64,000 nucleotides of DNA from Crocinitomix sp. (GCA_013138735.1 WTCE01000090.1:1-64000), one strand, 5' to 3'; positions 40,589-50,949 are shown, counted from the stretch's first letter. The notes: generated from the sequence alone by a model not told the origin. Program-made: numbers and translations.

Positions 40589-40659
40589 AGACCCCTATTT
40601 TAATTAAACGAAACTATAGTGCCTGTTAAACGTAATAGCGTATAAAAAGCATAAGGATT

Positions 40660-40971
40660 TTGATTTTAGATAAAAATAGTTTTTTGGGTGATCAAAAAAA
40701 CCGGAGACTTATCATTGGTACGCTAGCCGTACTTTTGACAGGTTCAATAGTATACCATTTTCTAGAAGGTTGGGGTTGGATTGATTCTATATATTTTTCC
40801 GTGATAACCCTCACAACAGTAGGCTATGGAGATCTTTCTCCACAGACTGATTTAGGGAAAATATTTACTATATTCTACGTGATTACGGGCATTGGAATTC
40901 TTTTTACGTTTATTAATACATTTTTTCAGCATAGAGTAGACAAAATTCAAACAAAACAAAATAAAAAGTAG
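40660..40971 (+). CDS. Two-TM potassium channel (Ion_trans_2)
   Basis: This 103-residue protein has two hydrophobic segments around a pore loop, with the selectivity filter TTVGYGD at about residue 52. That is the minimal KcsA-like potassium-channel fold; it assembles as tetramers in the inner membrane. The second helix ends FTFINTFFQHRVDKIQ. It starts at TTG, since no ATG is available; AAGGA lies just upstream. It lies 13 bases before the AI-2E transporter gene on the same strand and may be co-transcribed. No cytoplasmic RCK domain is fused. Confidence 0.88.
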   Translation: MILDKNSFLGDQKNRRLIIGTLAVLLTGSIVYHFLEGWGWIDSIYFSVITLTTVGYGDLSPQTDLGKIFTIFYVITGIGILFTFINTFFQHRVDKIQTKQNKK

Positions 40972-40984
40972 GTAAGATAGATAG

Positions 40985-42142
40985 ATGAATATTTCAGAGA
41001 AGACCAAAGCCTATTTGATTGGAGGAACAATTTTAGTTTCACTCGTCATTCTACTTCATTTTGTAGGAGAGATAGTTTTGCCCTTTATTTTCGCACTATT
41101 TATTGCTTATTTGGTTAATCCAATCATTGTAAAAATTCAGAAAAGGATTAAAAACAGAAAACTTGCGCTAACTTCATTTCTACTATTTATAACGGCTTTA
41201 TTTGTGGGTATTGTGTTTCTTTTTGGAGATCACATCATCAATGACACCAAGCGTTTAGTCAATGCGGTTGACAGTTTCGTAGTGCAAAATGAAACTGAAA
41301 TAAATGAGATTAAAAATTCAGTTTCTAACCTTGCGGATGAAGTTTATGAAAGTGAATTAGTACAAAGTCAAATAGAGGCCGCTGACACCACAATTACGGA
41401 GGATCAAGAAAAGGATTTGTTTTCAACTTTAGAACAGGTTTATACCTTTTTTAGTAGTTCAGAAAGCAGTTCAAATGAGCCAGAAAGAGCTCCTTGGAAT
41501 TGGTTTTTTATGGTCATTTACACATTGCTGTATACGATCATAATCCTGTATACGTATGAATACTTTGAAGCAAAGTATCATAAATATTCCGCTAATAAAA
41601 TCCCCGTTAACAAGAACATAATGAAGGTTTGGGAGGATTTTAAATCCGTTTTCTTAAGTTATTTTAGGCAAAGGACAAAAATCGTTTTAATCTGCATGGC
41701 ATTGTTTATATTGAGTTTTTCAATAATGAATCTACCTGGTGCCATAATTATTGGAATAATTGCAGGCTTGCTATGTTATGCCGCTCAATTTCATTATATA
41801 TCTCTTCCAATTGTAGCAATTGGTTGCTGGGTGCTGTCTATTGAACATGATTTAAGTTTCTTTTTATTCTTTGGAATTATTCTCGCGATTTATATCATTG
41901 TGTCAATTTTAGAGGAAACCATTTTCTTTGAGAGGATTATGAAAAGTGTTAAAGGAATGAACGCCGCTATAATGATATTTGCTTTTGCTTTTTGGATATT
42001 CGTTTTTGGGGCTTTTGTTGGAACAATCTTGGCACTTCCTTTAACGCAACTCATTCTGATTTATATGGATCGATTTATCTTATTTTCTACTGAGAAGATG
42101 AGTAAGGCAACTGAAGAATCGGAAAACAATCCAGCCCATTAA
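40985..42142 (+). CDS. AI-2E family transporter
   Basis: This 385-residue membrane protein matches the AI-2E (YdiK/PerM) family: paired N-terminal membrane segments (AYLIGGTILVSLVILLHFVG, LPFIFALFIAYLVNPIIVKI), a soluble acidic insert (about 95-165) and five further hydrophobic segments. The usual family has eight such segments. Members export autoinducer-2 or Na+/H+ in single cases, so the substrate is uncertain. It is 13 bases after the K+ channel gene, which hints at ion or osmotic function. Length is full. Confidence 0.85.
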   Translation: MNISEKTKAYLIGGTILVSLVILLHFVGEIVLPFIFALFIAYLVNPIIVKIQKRIKNRKLALTSFLLFITALFVGIVFLFGDHIINDTKRLVNAVDSFVVQNETEINEIKNSVSNLADEVYESELVQSQIEAADTTITEDQEKDLFSTLEQVYTFFSSSESSSNEPERAPWNWFFMVIYTLLYTIIILYTYEYFEAKYHKYSANKIPVNKNIMKVWEDFKSVFLSYFRQRTKIVLICMALFILSFSIMNLPGAIIIGIIAGLLCYAAQFHYISLPIVAIGCWVLSIEHDLSFFLFFGIILAIYIIVSILEETIFFERIMKSVKGMNAAIMIFAFAFWIFVFGAFVGTILALPLTQLILIYMDRFILFSTEKMSKATEESENNPAH

Positions 42143-42237
42143 AAGGTGTGATTTGAGTTGAGTGGAGCTAATAATTAAAATATTGTGCTTATTAGGGTGG
42201 GGTTAATTTTGAACTTGAGGGCTCTTTTCCTTTAATA

Positions 42238-42711
42238 TTAATCGTCATTGTCAGAAAGTATGTTGATCAATGTTGAGTTGATGTAAACGATTTCACGACC
42301 AATCTTTTTCGGAGGATCAAGAACTGTTATTGCAACTAACTTATCTAAAATTAATGTTGCTGTTTTCCTAGTCTTAACCTTGTACTCAATACTTTCACTT
42401 AAGTGTAACGATTTAATGTACGGCTGAATGAATATTGCTTCAACATATTCTTTGTCTATTTTTGGATCTCGCTCACGAACATAGGCGATAGTCTTTACAA
42501 TAAGCTCGTTGATTTGTTCAATTTTCCGAATTGTATAATTTGCAGTCGACTCAGCGGCGTCGAACATAAATAGTAGCCAAGGCTTCCATGATTGCCTTTC
42601 TGTAACACCTTTAATTAGGTATTGATAATCTTCTTTATTTCACTCTGATAATTGCATGTGATTTAAGAGTTTTCGGTTCGTGAATAACACATCTATTTTA
42701 AAAAACATCAT
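42238..42711 (-). pseudogene. Fic-family protein remnant
   Basis: The minus strand encodes the C-terminal half of a Fic protein: LLNHMQLSE, then EDYQYLIKGVTERQSWKPWLLFMFDAAES, a helical segment, and a winged-helix-like tail ending IVYINSTLINILS. An in-frame TGA (42640-42642) interrupts it before EDYQYL. The catalytic HxFx(D/E)GNGR block and everything N-terminal are missing. A 109-codon frame inside (42238-42567) is only the tail. It is a truncated, dead gene from a toxin/AMPylase family. The rest of 42143-42855 has the duplicated fragment at 42736-42829. Confidence 0.75.
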
Positions 42712-42735
42712 TCTAACAGATCGAAAGCAGCCCCT

Positions 42736-42829
42736 TCAAAATCTATAATTCAAATTAATAAATACATTCATTTCCGTCACATTTAGTATTGACGGATCAA
42801 CGGCCAAACGCTGCATTAAATTGGCATTT
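42736..42829 (-). pseudogene. Duplicated 3' end of an outer-membrane-protein gene
   Basis: This stretch differs at about six of 93 aligned bases from 45596-45689, the 3' end of the 583-residue outer-membrane-protein gene. It even keeps the frame and stop: NLMQRLAVDPSILNVTEMNVFINLNYRF then TGA. No other part of that gene is present. It sits between the Fic remnant and the end of the next gene. It is a partial copy produced by duplication and later deletion. Confidence 0.85.
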
Positions 42830-42855
42830 AGAATGTACTTCCAATTACATCTTTA

Positions 42856-43521
42856 CTACATGCCAAAATTGAATCCGAAACCGAGTGAAAGCGAGGTCAT
42901 ATTCCAATACGGACTTTTATCCCAAGTATAGTTCGTCTTTTTTTCATAGGTATATGGGAAGAAAGTATGTGTTAATCGCGTATTAAGATGGAAATGTTTT
43001 CCGATATAATAGGTATAATTAAGTCCAAGCGGAATGCCCACATCAAGATAGCCTTTACCAAGAACAAGACTAGTACCCCCATTTCCTGAATTATTATAGT
43101 AAACATGCACAACAGCAGATCCACCGCGAAACGATAAACCAATGGCGCCTTTTAATTCTGAACGTTTGGACTGCCATACCGTATACTGATACTGCCATTG
43201 GAAGAGCATAAAGTTTTGATGGCGAATATCCCCTGCCTGTATTTCAGCTAAAGAACTGAAATCTCGAAATGTGTACATATCAATTGAGGCTAACCAAGAT
43301 ACCTTTTCATTGACTTTGTATTGATAATTCAATCCTAAAGAACGTGAAGCAGAATGAGGGGTAAATAGAGTATCCGTTTGAATAATAGGCGTACCGTTAT
43401 AAAAGGTGTAATATGAAATACCCAAACCAATCGAATGTTTATTTGGTATTGTCTCCTCTTGAGAGAAAATACTACCCATGAGTAAAGTCATTAGGACTGT
43501 AATATGTAATTTAATATTCAT
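42856..43521 (-). CDS. Small outer-membrane beta-barrel protein
   Basis: This 221-residue protein has a signal peptide (ending IFSQ). Alternating strands such as HSIGLGISYYTFYNG, RSLGLNYQYKVNEKVSWLASIDMY, GAIGLSFRGGSAVVHVYY and a terminal aromatic (MTSLSLGFGFNFGM) indicate an 8- to 10-strand outer-membrane barrel. Its ATG overlaps the stop of the M4 protease gene (TAATG), so the two are translationally coupled. It may help deliver or anchor the protease, but no family is recognised. Confidence 0.75.
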   Translation of the reverse strand: MNIKLHITVLMTLLMGSIFSQEETIPNKHSIGLGISYYTFYNGTPIIQTDTLFTPHSASRSLGLNYQYKVNEKVSWLASIDMYTFRDFSSLAEIQAGDIRHQNFMLFQWQYQYTVWQSKRSELKGAIGLSFRGGSAVVHVYYNNSGNGGTSLVLGKGYLDVGIPLGLNYTYYIGKHFHLNTRLTHTFFPYTYEKKTNYTWDKSPYWNMTSLSLGFGFNFGM

Positions 43522-45512
43522 TATTTTTTTACAATCCTTTTGCGGAGAATATCGTCTCCATGTTTCACTTCAAGTATATATATACCACGTGCAATTTCAG
43601 GCAATACGATTTGATTGTGATTTGTTATATCTGAAAGAGTTAAAAGTTGTTTTCCGTTCATGTCATATACCACGATATCGAATTGCTCGTATGTATTCCA
43701 ATCAACAATAAAGCTATGTTCAATAGGGTTCGGGTAGATACTCAAATTTCCTAAGTCCGCCTCTTCGTCGAGACTGACCACCCATTCACAGTCTAATGGT
43801 TCACCAACACCCACTGCATACCATGCGTATGCCGTTTGAACATGCGCATCCGAACATTCTCCATAGAACAATTTCGCGCAAGCAATGGCTCCTTCACGTG
43901 CATCACTATATTGTGCGCCTGGTGTCATATAGTCGGTCATATTATGATAAGTTATTTTCGAAGCTTTGGCTGCTCCAATACCTGAAAGATCATAGTAATC
44001 AGTATTATCATTTTCACCTGCACCACCAGCAGTTAACAAATAAAACCAGAAATTTTGTACCCCACTTTTTGCATGGATGTTTCCAAAATCACAATCTGAC
44101 TCATTCCAGTATTCCCCTTGATAGGTGTCTGGCTGCCCAGAATACACAATACAACCACCATCATACACACGGTGTTCTCCAGCCGATTTTGGGTCATTTA
44201 GATTACGAATCCATATTTCGCTATGTCCCATTTGCCAATTAGGATCAGTATCAAGGTCACCGCCCCATGATATTCTCTCTGCCAATGAGCCGAAAATATC
44301 ACAAAAGGATTCGCCGAGTGCACCAGGCTCCCATTCATTAGCCAAGTCTGACGAATGTTTTATAACACCATGTGTAAATTCATGAGACACGACATCATGA
44401 TACTCACCTGTTGATCGACCTGAAAATATTGAGAACGTCATATTATTGGCATACGGCGTCTTATTGTAATATGAATCGTGGCCTGGTCTTGGCTCGTCTA
44501 TATGAATACGAATACGTCCATTATCGCCATCCATACCATCTAGAGATTTGATGTTTTTAAAATACAGCCATGATTGTCGAGCATACCAGTGAGCAGATGT
44601 AGCGTGTTGATGAACAGCATTCCAAGGTTCATCATCTTTGTCAATTTCACCTCGTATCGTCCAAGGGTTATCACTATAGTATTTGGTGTGTATTTTCTTT
44701 TCGTCATTATCCGTTTCTAATACCCAATCATTATTAGGCCACCCTCTTTCGCGCGTATCAATAGAATGAAATGGCCCTCCTGGGGCATGAATAATATTCG
44801 CATCACCATCATGGTAGTCGAGCGGTTGTTCTTTAAATACTTCTCCAGTTTGAGCATCAACAAAATAACTGCTGTACACACGTGAAGGAGATACAACCAT
44901 CACATCAAATTTATATGCTAATCGGTAGCGACTACCTGCGATATAGAAACCTAAATCTTTATAATTATCTACGGCAAGCATAAGCTCACCTGTTGGCTCC
45001 CATGTAGCACCACTTCCCATTTCAGACTGCATTTCATTTTCCCAATCGGTATCATCCCATGCCATTACCCATTGTGTCGGAAAATAATCCATGAGTTCTT
45101 GTTTAGCGGCTGATTCTGAATAATATGGTGTTACCGTCATATCCAACTCAATAGCAAATTTTGCATTCGTTATTATAAGTTTGTCGGAAGCCGAAAAATG
45201 CTCAATGGCATAAGCTGCCTCAACAGGAATACCTTTATACGTTTGCTGAAAACGATAGTGCTTCATGCTTATTGTTGCATCTACCCACGATTTATCTAAT
45301 ATCGCGTTATTAGCCGTGTCACCTGATATAATTCTATATTGTTGAAAACATTGTCCAGGAATAAATGTGTTTGGCTTCCACCATAAAAAACCGCTTACCG
45401 GGTCTTTTATTAATAGTGTGTCAATCATTACATCATAATCTCCAAGTTGAGCCATACCATGACTTGAAATCAGCATGCCAATAAGCAAGCCCCATATTCG
45501 TTTCTTTTTCAT
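43521..45512 (-). CDS. Secreted M4 (thermolysin-like) metalloprotease with T9SS type A domain
   Basis: A 663-residue exported protease with a signal peptide (ending GMAQ), then a propeptide (FTP/PepSY-like, about 60-240: QQTYKGIPVEAAYAIEHF, DAQTGEVFKEQPLD). In the catalytic domain the zinc motif HEFTH (His377, His381) is followed by GALGESFCDIFG with the third-ligand Glu. VQNFWFYLLTAGG and the C-terminal catalytic helix region are present. The last 80 residues are a T9SS type A sorting domain (IYPNPIEHSFIVDW, IARGIYILEVKHG). The domain order is complete, so it should be active. It shares a one-base overlap with the downstream barrel gene. Confidence 0.93.
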   Translation of the reverse strand: MKKKRIWGLLIGMLISSHGMAQLGDYDVMIDTLLIKDPVSGFLWWKPNTFIPGQCFQQYRIISGDTANNAILDKSWVDATISMKHYRFQQTYKGIPVEAAYAIEHFSASDKLIITNAKFAIELDMTVTPYYSESAAKQELMDYFPTQWVMAWDDTDWENEMQSEMGSGATWEPTGELMLAVDNYKDLGFYIAGSRYRLAYKFDVMVVSPSRVYSSYFVDAQTGEVFKEQPLDYHDGDANIIHAPGGPFHSIDTRERGWPNNDWVLETDNDEKKIHTKYYSDNPWTIRGEIDKDDEPWNAVHQHATSAHWYARQSWLYFKNIKSLDGMDGDNGRIRIHIDEPRPGHDSYYNKTPYANNMTFSIFSGRSTGEYHDVVSHEFTHGVIKHSSDLANEWEPGALGESFCDIFGSLAERISWGGDLDTDPNWQMGHSEIWIRNLNDPKSAGEHRVYDGGCIVYSGQPDTYQGEYWNESDCDFGNIHAKSGVQNFWFYLLTAGGAGENDNTDYYDLSGIGAAKASKITYHNMTDYMTPGAQYSDAREGAIACAKLFYGECSDAHVQTAYAWYAVGVGEPLDCEWVVSLDEEADLGNLSIYPNPIEHSFIVDWNTYEQFDIVVYDMNGKQLLTLSDITNHNQIVLPEIARGIYILEVKHGDDILRKRIVKK

Positions 45513-45595
45513 TCTGTAATATTTGGGTTAATAATTTTACTCCCATAAACATATGAAAATCAAAGCGTAAAAGCTATTTTTTATCCCTTATACGA

Positions 45596-47347
45596 TTAAA
45601 AACTATAATTCAAATTAATAAATACATTCATTTCCGTCACATTTAGCAATGATGGATCAACGGCAAAACGCTGCATTAAATTGGCATTTGCAGAAAGCGA
45701 CATTTGCCCTAATTTTTCATTGGCCGGTTTAGGTGTGAAATTAAATGAAACGCGGTGGTTTAAAATATTAGAACTCAAGGCATCATTCCGAATTTGTCTA
45801 TTATAAGTTGATCCCAAACTCAAGGATGCTTTTTGATCCAACAAACTTTTTTGGAAATTCAGTGTTGGTCCAAAAAACGTCGTAACAAAATTGGGTAAGA
45901 TAGATCGATTCACATTTCCTGCAACAGTAACAGCCGCTTTCATAGGAATCAATTGGGCAGTGTATCCTAAATTTACTAGGTGAACATGTGTTGGGATTCC
46001 TGGTGATTCAGATGTCACATTTAAGCCAAATGCGCCACTGCTATTTACATCTCCGTTCAAGCTAGTGGATTCTTGATAGTTATACAAAAGCTGGATAGCA
46101 CTTTTTAAACTATCCCCTCCAAAATTATAAGAAATCATTCCAGATGCAGACTGTGTTAATTGAAAAAAGTTTAAAGTGTCTGCTCCGTTAAAATAAAATG
46201 GATCTGTCGTTGGGCGACTTTGCGTAAATGTGCTAAAATTAGAATAAGTCCCTGTCAAAACAACTCTTTTACTAGGCACATAGGTTGTATTTAAACTTCC
46301 TACCCAACGGCTGGTTGTTGCCGACTCTTCACTTGACAAATTATTGCGTTGATAACCTGTATTAATGGCTACGTTTAATTTTTTCTTAAAGAGAGAAAAG
46401 GAAGGTGCCAAGGTGTAATTCTCCAAATCATTATTAAAGTAATAACCGCCCAATGTTTTATAACCGGGATCGATATGCTCGTATTTTAAAGCAATCTTCA
46501 TAAACTTTAATGAATAGTTCAAAGCCGCATTATAGGCCTGAAAATAATCAGTTGTTTCATTTCCTTTCACCAGACTATGAATTGGAGATTGATTGTCTTC
46601 GCTTAAATCATTTATAGCAAAAGTGTTCTGCGTTAAAGCAGATAAAGCATACTCGGCCGTTAAGTAAAAGCTTGCACTTAATTTCGCTTTACCATCTATA
46701 CTCATCACCAAATTATCCTGTGGTTTTATATTGGTATTGGGTGGAATGAAATTGAGTGAATTCTGATTATCATTCGACTTAAACAAAGTAGCGTTAATCC
46801 CATATCCTTTGTTTTCATAACCCGCTTTTATACCATATGCAAAACGATTGAACACAATTTCATTCAAATTATCATCAATTGGGTCATAATCAATTGCCTT
46901 AATTAAGCGACCCGCCATGACTTTGATATTCCATTTGCCAGGTGTCATTTCAACCCCAGCACCTAAAAACAAATGCCCTGATAGCGTATACGGCGAAAAG
47001 TTCATAGAAACCACCCCAATGTGAGATTTGACCCATTTGTAACTTGGGTGTAAAGCCGTTCTGTTAAATGGTTGTGTGTATTTGCTGCCTTGATTAGAAT
47101 AGGTAAATGTAAATGGCAAAGCCACATCCAATACACTCAATGTTAAATTCCCAGAAGCAAACCATGTAAAAGGTTCTCGGCTTGGACTGGTTAATCCATT
47201 TTGAAAATAAGTGATGGTATTGAAAGAAACGCCACCTTTGACATTGAACATTTCATCCGAACCAATTTTTTCCAAATTTTGTCCGTAGGTTTTTTCCGCA
47301 AAAAATAAAGCGAGTAGGACGAAAAGTATAGAACCGTAACTTCGCAC
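45596..47347 (-). CDS. Outer-membrane beta-barrel protein, large
   Basis: This 583-residue exported protein starts at GTG, overlapping by one base the TAG of the preceding 1200-residue gene (TAGTG). The signal peptide ends TYGQ. The rest is a long run of alternating strands (GGVSFNTITYFQNGL, LSVLDVALPFTFTYSN, VSMNFSPYTLSGHLFLGAG and many more) ending with aromatic Phe after VFINLNYSF, typical of a 20-plus-strand barrel. No TonB box or plug domain is visible. The pairing with the large secreted protein suggests a specific export or anchoring partner, as in PorP/SprF relations, but sequence similarity to PorP is not evident. Its 3' end is duplicated at 42736-42829. Confidence 0.8.
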   Translation of the reverse strand: MRSYGSILFVLLALFFAEKTYGQNLEKIGSDEMFNVKGGVSFNTITYFQNGLTSPSREPFTWFASGNLTLSVLDVALPFTFTYSNQGSKYTQPFNRTALHPSYKWVKSHIGVVSMNFSPYTLSGHLFLGAGVEMTPGKWNIKVMAGRLIKAIDYDPIDDNLNEIVFNRFAYGIKAGYENKGYGINATLFKSNDNQNSLNFIPPNTNIKPQDNLVMSIDGKAKLSASFYLTAEYALSALTQNTFAINDLSEDNQSPIHSLVKGNETTDYFQAYNAALNYSLKFMKIALKYEHIDPGYKTLGGYYFNNDLENYTLAPSFSLFKKKLNVAINTGYQRNNLSSEESATTSRWVGSLNTTYVPSKRVVLTGTYSNFSTFTQSRPTTDPFYFNGADTLNFFQLTQSASGMISYNFGGDSLKSAIQLLYNYQESTSLNGDVNSSGAFGLNVTSESPGIPTHVHLVNLGYTAQLIPMKAAVTVAGNVNRSILPNFVTTFFGPTLNFQKSLLDQKASLSLGSTYNRQIRNDALSSNILNHRVSFNFTPKPANEKLGQMSLSANANLMQRFAVDPSLLNVTEMNVFINLNYSF

Positions 47348-50300
47348 TAACGACTTAGAATAAAAGTGATATAGGCACTATCAAATTCTGAAATAATGTG
47401 CAATACGTAAGTTCCATTCACAGCCTCAGGTCCTAATTCAAATACTTCAACCAATTCATCCACTTCGTCAAACAGTCTTTCTTCATAAACGTAGCCGAGC
47501 ATGTCTTGAACGCCCATTGCGACCCTTTGTTTTTTATAGAATTCAATTTCAGCAGTAAAGGTTCCGTTGGTTGGGTTTGGATAAAGATCGATTGATTTAA
47601 TTCCGTTTTGATTAGTGAAAGAGGCAAATGTTGAATCGAAATCTGACACAAAAATCTCCTTGGTTAGAGAAACCAAACAATCACCGTAATAGGCGTCCAT
47701 TGTAATAATAAAACTACCCGTTTCTGGCAATGCAACTAAAGGTGAACCGTCTAAATCGTCGACATATTCTAACTCTTCAGAAAAAACCCATTGAACACTA
47801 TCTGTTGGAGGATTGCTAACATCCACAACAATTACTGTGTCCATTTGGAAGTTGTAAGTAGAGAATATGAAAAGCGGTGTTGGCAAATCACTCGTCTCAT
47901 CTATCACTGCAGAATATTCGTACAAACAATCTAAAGAATCTTTAACCGTAATGGTATAAGTTCCAAAATCAAGGCCAGTTATAGCGGGTGAATCTTGAAA
48001 AGTAGCACCACCATCAATTGAATATTCGAATGGCGCCAAACCAGAAATTGGACTTGCAATGATTGATCCAGTTGCCCCATCTCCGCAAGGTTGAAAGGCC
48101 TCAAATTCAATTGCGGGTACTGGAGGAATGGCAATATAAACAGTGTCAAAACCATAACAATCATCATCTCCAAAAACTTCTACCACGGCATAGTCATCTA
48201 TTCCCGCAGTATACACAGCTGCAGCGTCAGTCGTTCCGTTATCCCATAAATAGGAAATTCCCGAAATCGTTCCCCCATAAATAACATCCAAAAATAGGAG
48301 ACTCTCATCACAGCCAATGGTATCATTTCCTGCAAAAACATCAATGCTACTGTCAGAAATAACATCAAGCGAATCCACCTCAGAACAACCGTTAACATTT
48401 TTGGTAACGGTTAAATAATATAATCCAGCATCAAAAATGATCAAGGGATTTGGGCTAGGCGAAATTCCGTCCCCTGTCCACTCCATTAAGGTGTCAATGA
48501 AAATAGTGCTCCCATCCAAAACCAAAGAATCATTTGAGCAATTTAGGGCGGTAATCTCAGGTAAAATTACATTTGGTTTTGCAAAATCTGCTGCAATATT
48601 TAATCCAACATAATTAAAGCATCCATTTTCTGTATTCTGCGCCAAAATATAATAGTTTCCTCCTTCAGTAATATCGATAATTGTACCGATTGGATCCGTA
48701 CTGTCCGCCTCCACCCAATTCAAAATAGTACTGGCAGTGTCCGAATAACATTCGAGTGTTAAACTAGGCATATAACAATTGATTGTATCTAGCGGTTCAT
48801 CAACAGGAATATCATCATAACCTGTAATTACAATATTAGGACTGGGTTGATTGAGGTAAACAAAAATTGGCATGTTCAAACTATCTATACAGCCATTTTC
48901 ATTATTAACAGTATAAAATTGATATTGTCCCGGTAGTGTTACATCTATCGGATTATCCAATGTGTCACCCGTACTTAATTGTCTCCAATAAGAGGTAGTG
49001 TCTGTTAAGTTGTTGCAGAATCCTAAATAGGTTCTTACCGTATCTGAACAGGTTAAATCAAAGGGACCCAATATCGGATCAAAGTTTGGTCGCAGCGTGT
49101 CCATAGTGACAATAACAGTATCTGTATTAAGACAACCTATGTCATTGATTACTGTTAAGATGTAGGTTTGCGCAGAATCTACTATCGAGTCTTGAAAAGG
49201 GTGTAAATCTAATACAGGATGCCCTCCCAATTTATTCCATTCATAAACTACATCTAATGTGTCAGAATGACCGTGCAATAATACTTCCGTTCGGTCACAC
49301 GTTAAGGTTGTGTCATTTCCCGCAAATGCGTTTGGAAGAGGATTCGTATCGATATTTATACTTATAGTATTTGAAGATATGATAATACCGTCCGTCAAAT
49401 TATTATTACAGTTTGAAAATGGTGTTACCTTTAATTCACCAGGAGTAAACTCGGCCGAAAAACTAATTTGACGCGTCCATGCGTCGACATCCATATTGTG
49501 CAAAGTATCGCTTAAGTTTTCAGGTGCTCCCGTTGCCCCAATATTTATTCCATTCCCAGTATATTCCCAAATATAACCATCCGCATAGTCCACCTGTGCA
49601 ACCGTGTAGGTTAAGGTATCACTCTGGCATATTGTAGTGTCAAAAATGGTGAAATTTTGAATATCTGCTGGTTCTAAACAATAAACGGCTAAGCCTGTTC
49701 TTGGTTCTCCATCAGTCTCATCTAAGTCGCTTGTGGATGCAAATAACACATTTCTCTCAATGAAAAGATGATCTTTTTCGGTAAATTCAAGCTCGTCACC
49801 TAAGTCATTATTTGTAAATGGTATAGACCATTTTACACTTGGATTTTCTCCTAAACCATTTGGCGCATACATAACTAGTGCTTCTGTCGCTGTATTAAAA
49901 AGTAGCATATCTCCTTTGTACATTTCCATGGCATATCGCGCTGGTGTTGGTCCATCTGGAAAATTGAAAGTATGGGCATCAATATAGTCACCCGTTTCAG
50001 CATTTCGAACATACACTTCTACACCTCGGCTATCACCTCCTCCGATCAATCCTGTTTGCACCATAAGCTCAGTTTCATCAAAACCTATCATTTGAAAATG
50101 ACCAGATACTGACCCGCCCAAACCCGAAAAAGACGGATCTATACTTCCATCAGTTAAGGACTTAATTAATTGACCGCTCCCCCCGTAGTGAATTTCTCCT
50201 GTTTCTACAACATAAAAATCATCTGGTAATGTGGAAACATAGAGGTTTCCATTAAAAAAATGCAAATGGGTAACAACATCTAAAAAGTCAATAGGCAGGT

Positions 50301-50949
50301 TTGGATAACTTGGTAAAGTTGTATTTGTTAAAACATTATACGAAACAAGCGGACCATACACCACATCTATTTCGCCCTCATTCGTATAACCAAAAGATCC
50401 ACCGATCACAATCGTGTCACCTTTCAATTTTAGGTCAAAAACGGCAGGGACAAGCAAAGACATTTCTTCGGATATGTCGGGATTCCAAAAGTCCAAATTG
50501 AAATAATGGTCGCAAGGACTGTAAAAACCAGATTTACTATAATTTAACTTAGCACAGCCATTTTTAGAGAAGCCATTTACATTTGTAAACGCACCGCCCA
50601 AATAAATATAATATTTATGGGTTGGTCCAGGTTCAAAAACTAAATTCGAGTAAAATTCAACTGAATAAATGGGGCCGTTAACTGAAGTAACTATATTAAA
50701 GAATGGATTCTCGTTTACCGTAAAATTACTGTCATTGATGAAAGCGATATTATTAGCTAACTCACCACCAATTGACGTAAAATCTCCAACTACAATGAAC
50801 AATCCATTGTACTTATCATAAGCCACATCATGAATAACTCCACCTTCATTTAAATCAAGCTCAGTCAAAATTAATGACTGCGCAAAAATGCTTTGCCCAA
50901 AACTGAACAAACACAAAATACTGAGATATTTTAGTATATTCGTTAACAC
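47347..50949 (-). CDS. Giant secreted protein with Ig/SprB-like repeats and T9SS type A domain
   Basis: A 1200-residue exported protein with a signal peptide (ending IFAQ). Start is GTG. The N-terminal 420 residues look like a propeller (SNNIAFIND, GSFGYTNEGEID). A series of Ig-like/PKD-like segments of about 90 residues follows, with repeated NAFAGNDTTLTCD, YxLxVTNxxGC and SVDSLDVISD motifs typical of Flavobacteriales adhesins. A SprB-like unit (YSIDGGATFQDSPAITGLDFGTYTITVKDSLDC) is near residue 1010. A T9SS type A domain closes it (DLYPNPTNGTFTAEIEF). Probably a surface adhesin or biofilm protein. It is coupled to the downstream barrel gene. Confidence 0.85.
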   Translation of the reverse strand: MLTNILKYLSILCLFSFGQSIFAQSLILTELDLNEGGVIHDVAYDKYNGLFIVVGDFTSIGGELANNIAFINDSNFTVNENPFFNIVTSVNGPIYSVEFYSNLVFEPGPTHKYYIYLGGAFTNVNGFSKNGCAKLNYSKSGFYSPCDHYFNLDFWNPDISEEMSLLVPAVFDLKLKGDTIVIGGSFGYTNEGEIDVVYGPLVSYNVLTNTTLPSYPNLPIDFLDVVTHLHFFNGNLYVSTLPDDFYVVETGEIHYGGSGQLIKSLTDGSIDPSFSGLGGSVSGHFQMIGFDETELMVQTGLIGGGDSRGVEVYVRNAETGDYIDAHTFNFPDGPTPARYAMEMYKGDMLLFNTATEALVMYAPNGLGENPSVKWSIPFTNNDLGDELEFTEKDHLFIERNVLFASTSDLDETDGEPRTGLAVYCLEPADIQNFTIFDTTICQSDTLTYTVAQVDYADGYIWEYTGNGINIGATGAPENLSDTLHNMDVDAWTRQISFSAEFTPGELKVTPFSNCNNNLTDGIIISSNTISINIDTNPLPNAFAGNDTTLTCDRTEVLLHGHSDTLDVVYEWNKLGGHPVLDLHPFQDSIVDSAQTYILTVINDIGCLNTDTVIVTMDTLRPNFDPILGPFDLTCSDTVRTYLGFCNNLTDTTSYWRQLSTGDTLDNPIDVTLPGQYQFYTVNNENGCIDSLNMPIFVYLNQPSPNIVITGYDDIPVDEPLDTINCYMPSLTLECYSDTASTILNWVEADSTDPIGTIIDITEGGNYYILAQNTENGCFNYVGLNIAADFAKPNVILPEITALNCSNDSLVLDGSTIFIDTLMEWTGDGISPSPNPLIIFDAGLYYLTVTKNVNGCSEVDSLDVISDSSIDVFAGNDTIGCDESLLFLDVIYGGTISGISYLWDNGTTDAAAVYTAGIDDYAVVEVFGDDDCYGFDTVYIAIPPVPAIEFEAFQPCGDGATGSIIASPISGLAPFEYSIDGGATFQDSPAITGLDFGTYTITVKDSLDCLYEYSAVIDETSDLPTPLFIFSTYNFQMDTVIVVDVSNPPTDSVQWVFSEELEYVDDLDGSPLVALPETGSFIITMDAYYGDCLVSLTKEIFVSDFDSTFASFTNQNGIKSIDLYPNPTNGTFTAEIEFYKKQRVAMGVQDMLGYVYEERLFDEVDELVEVFELGPEAVNGTYVLHIISEFDSAYITFILSR

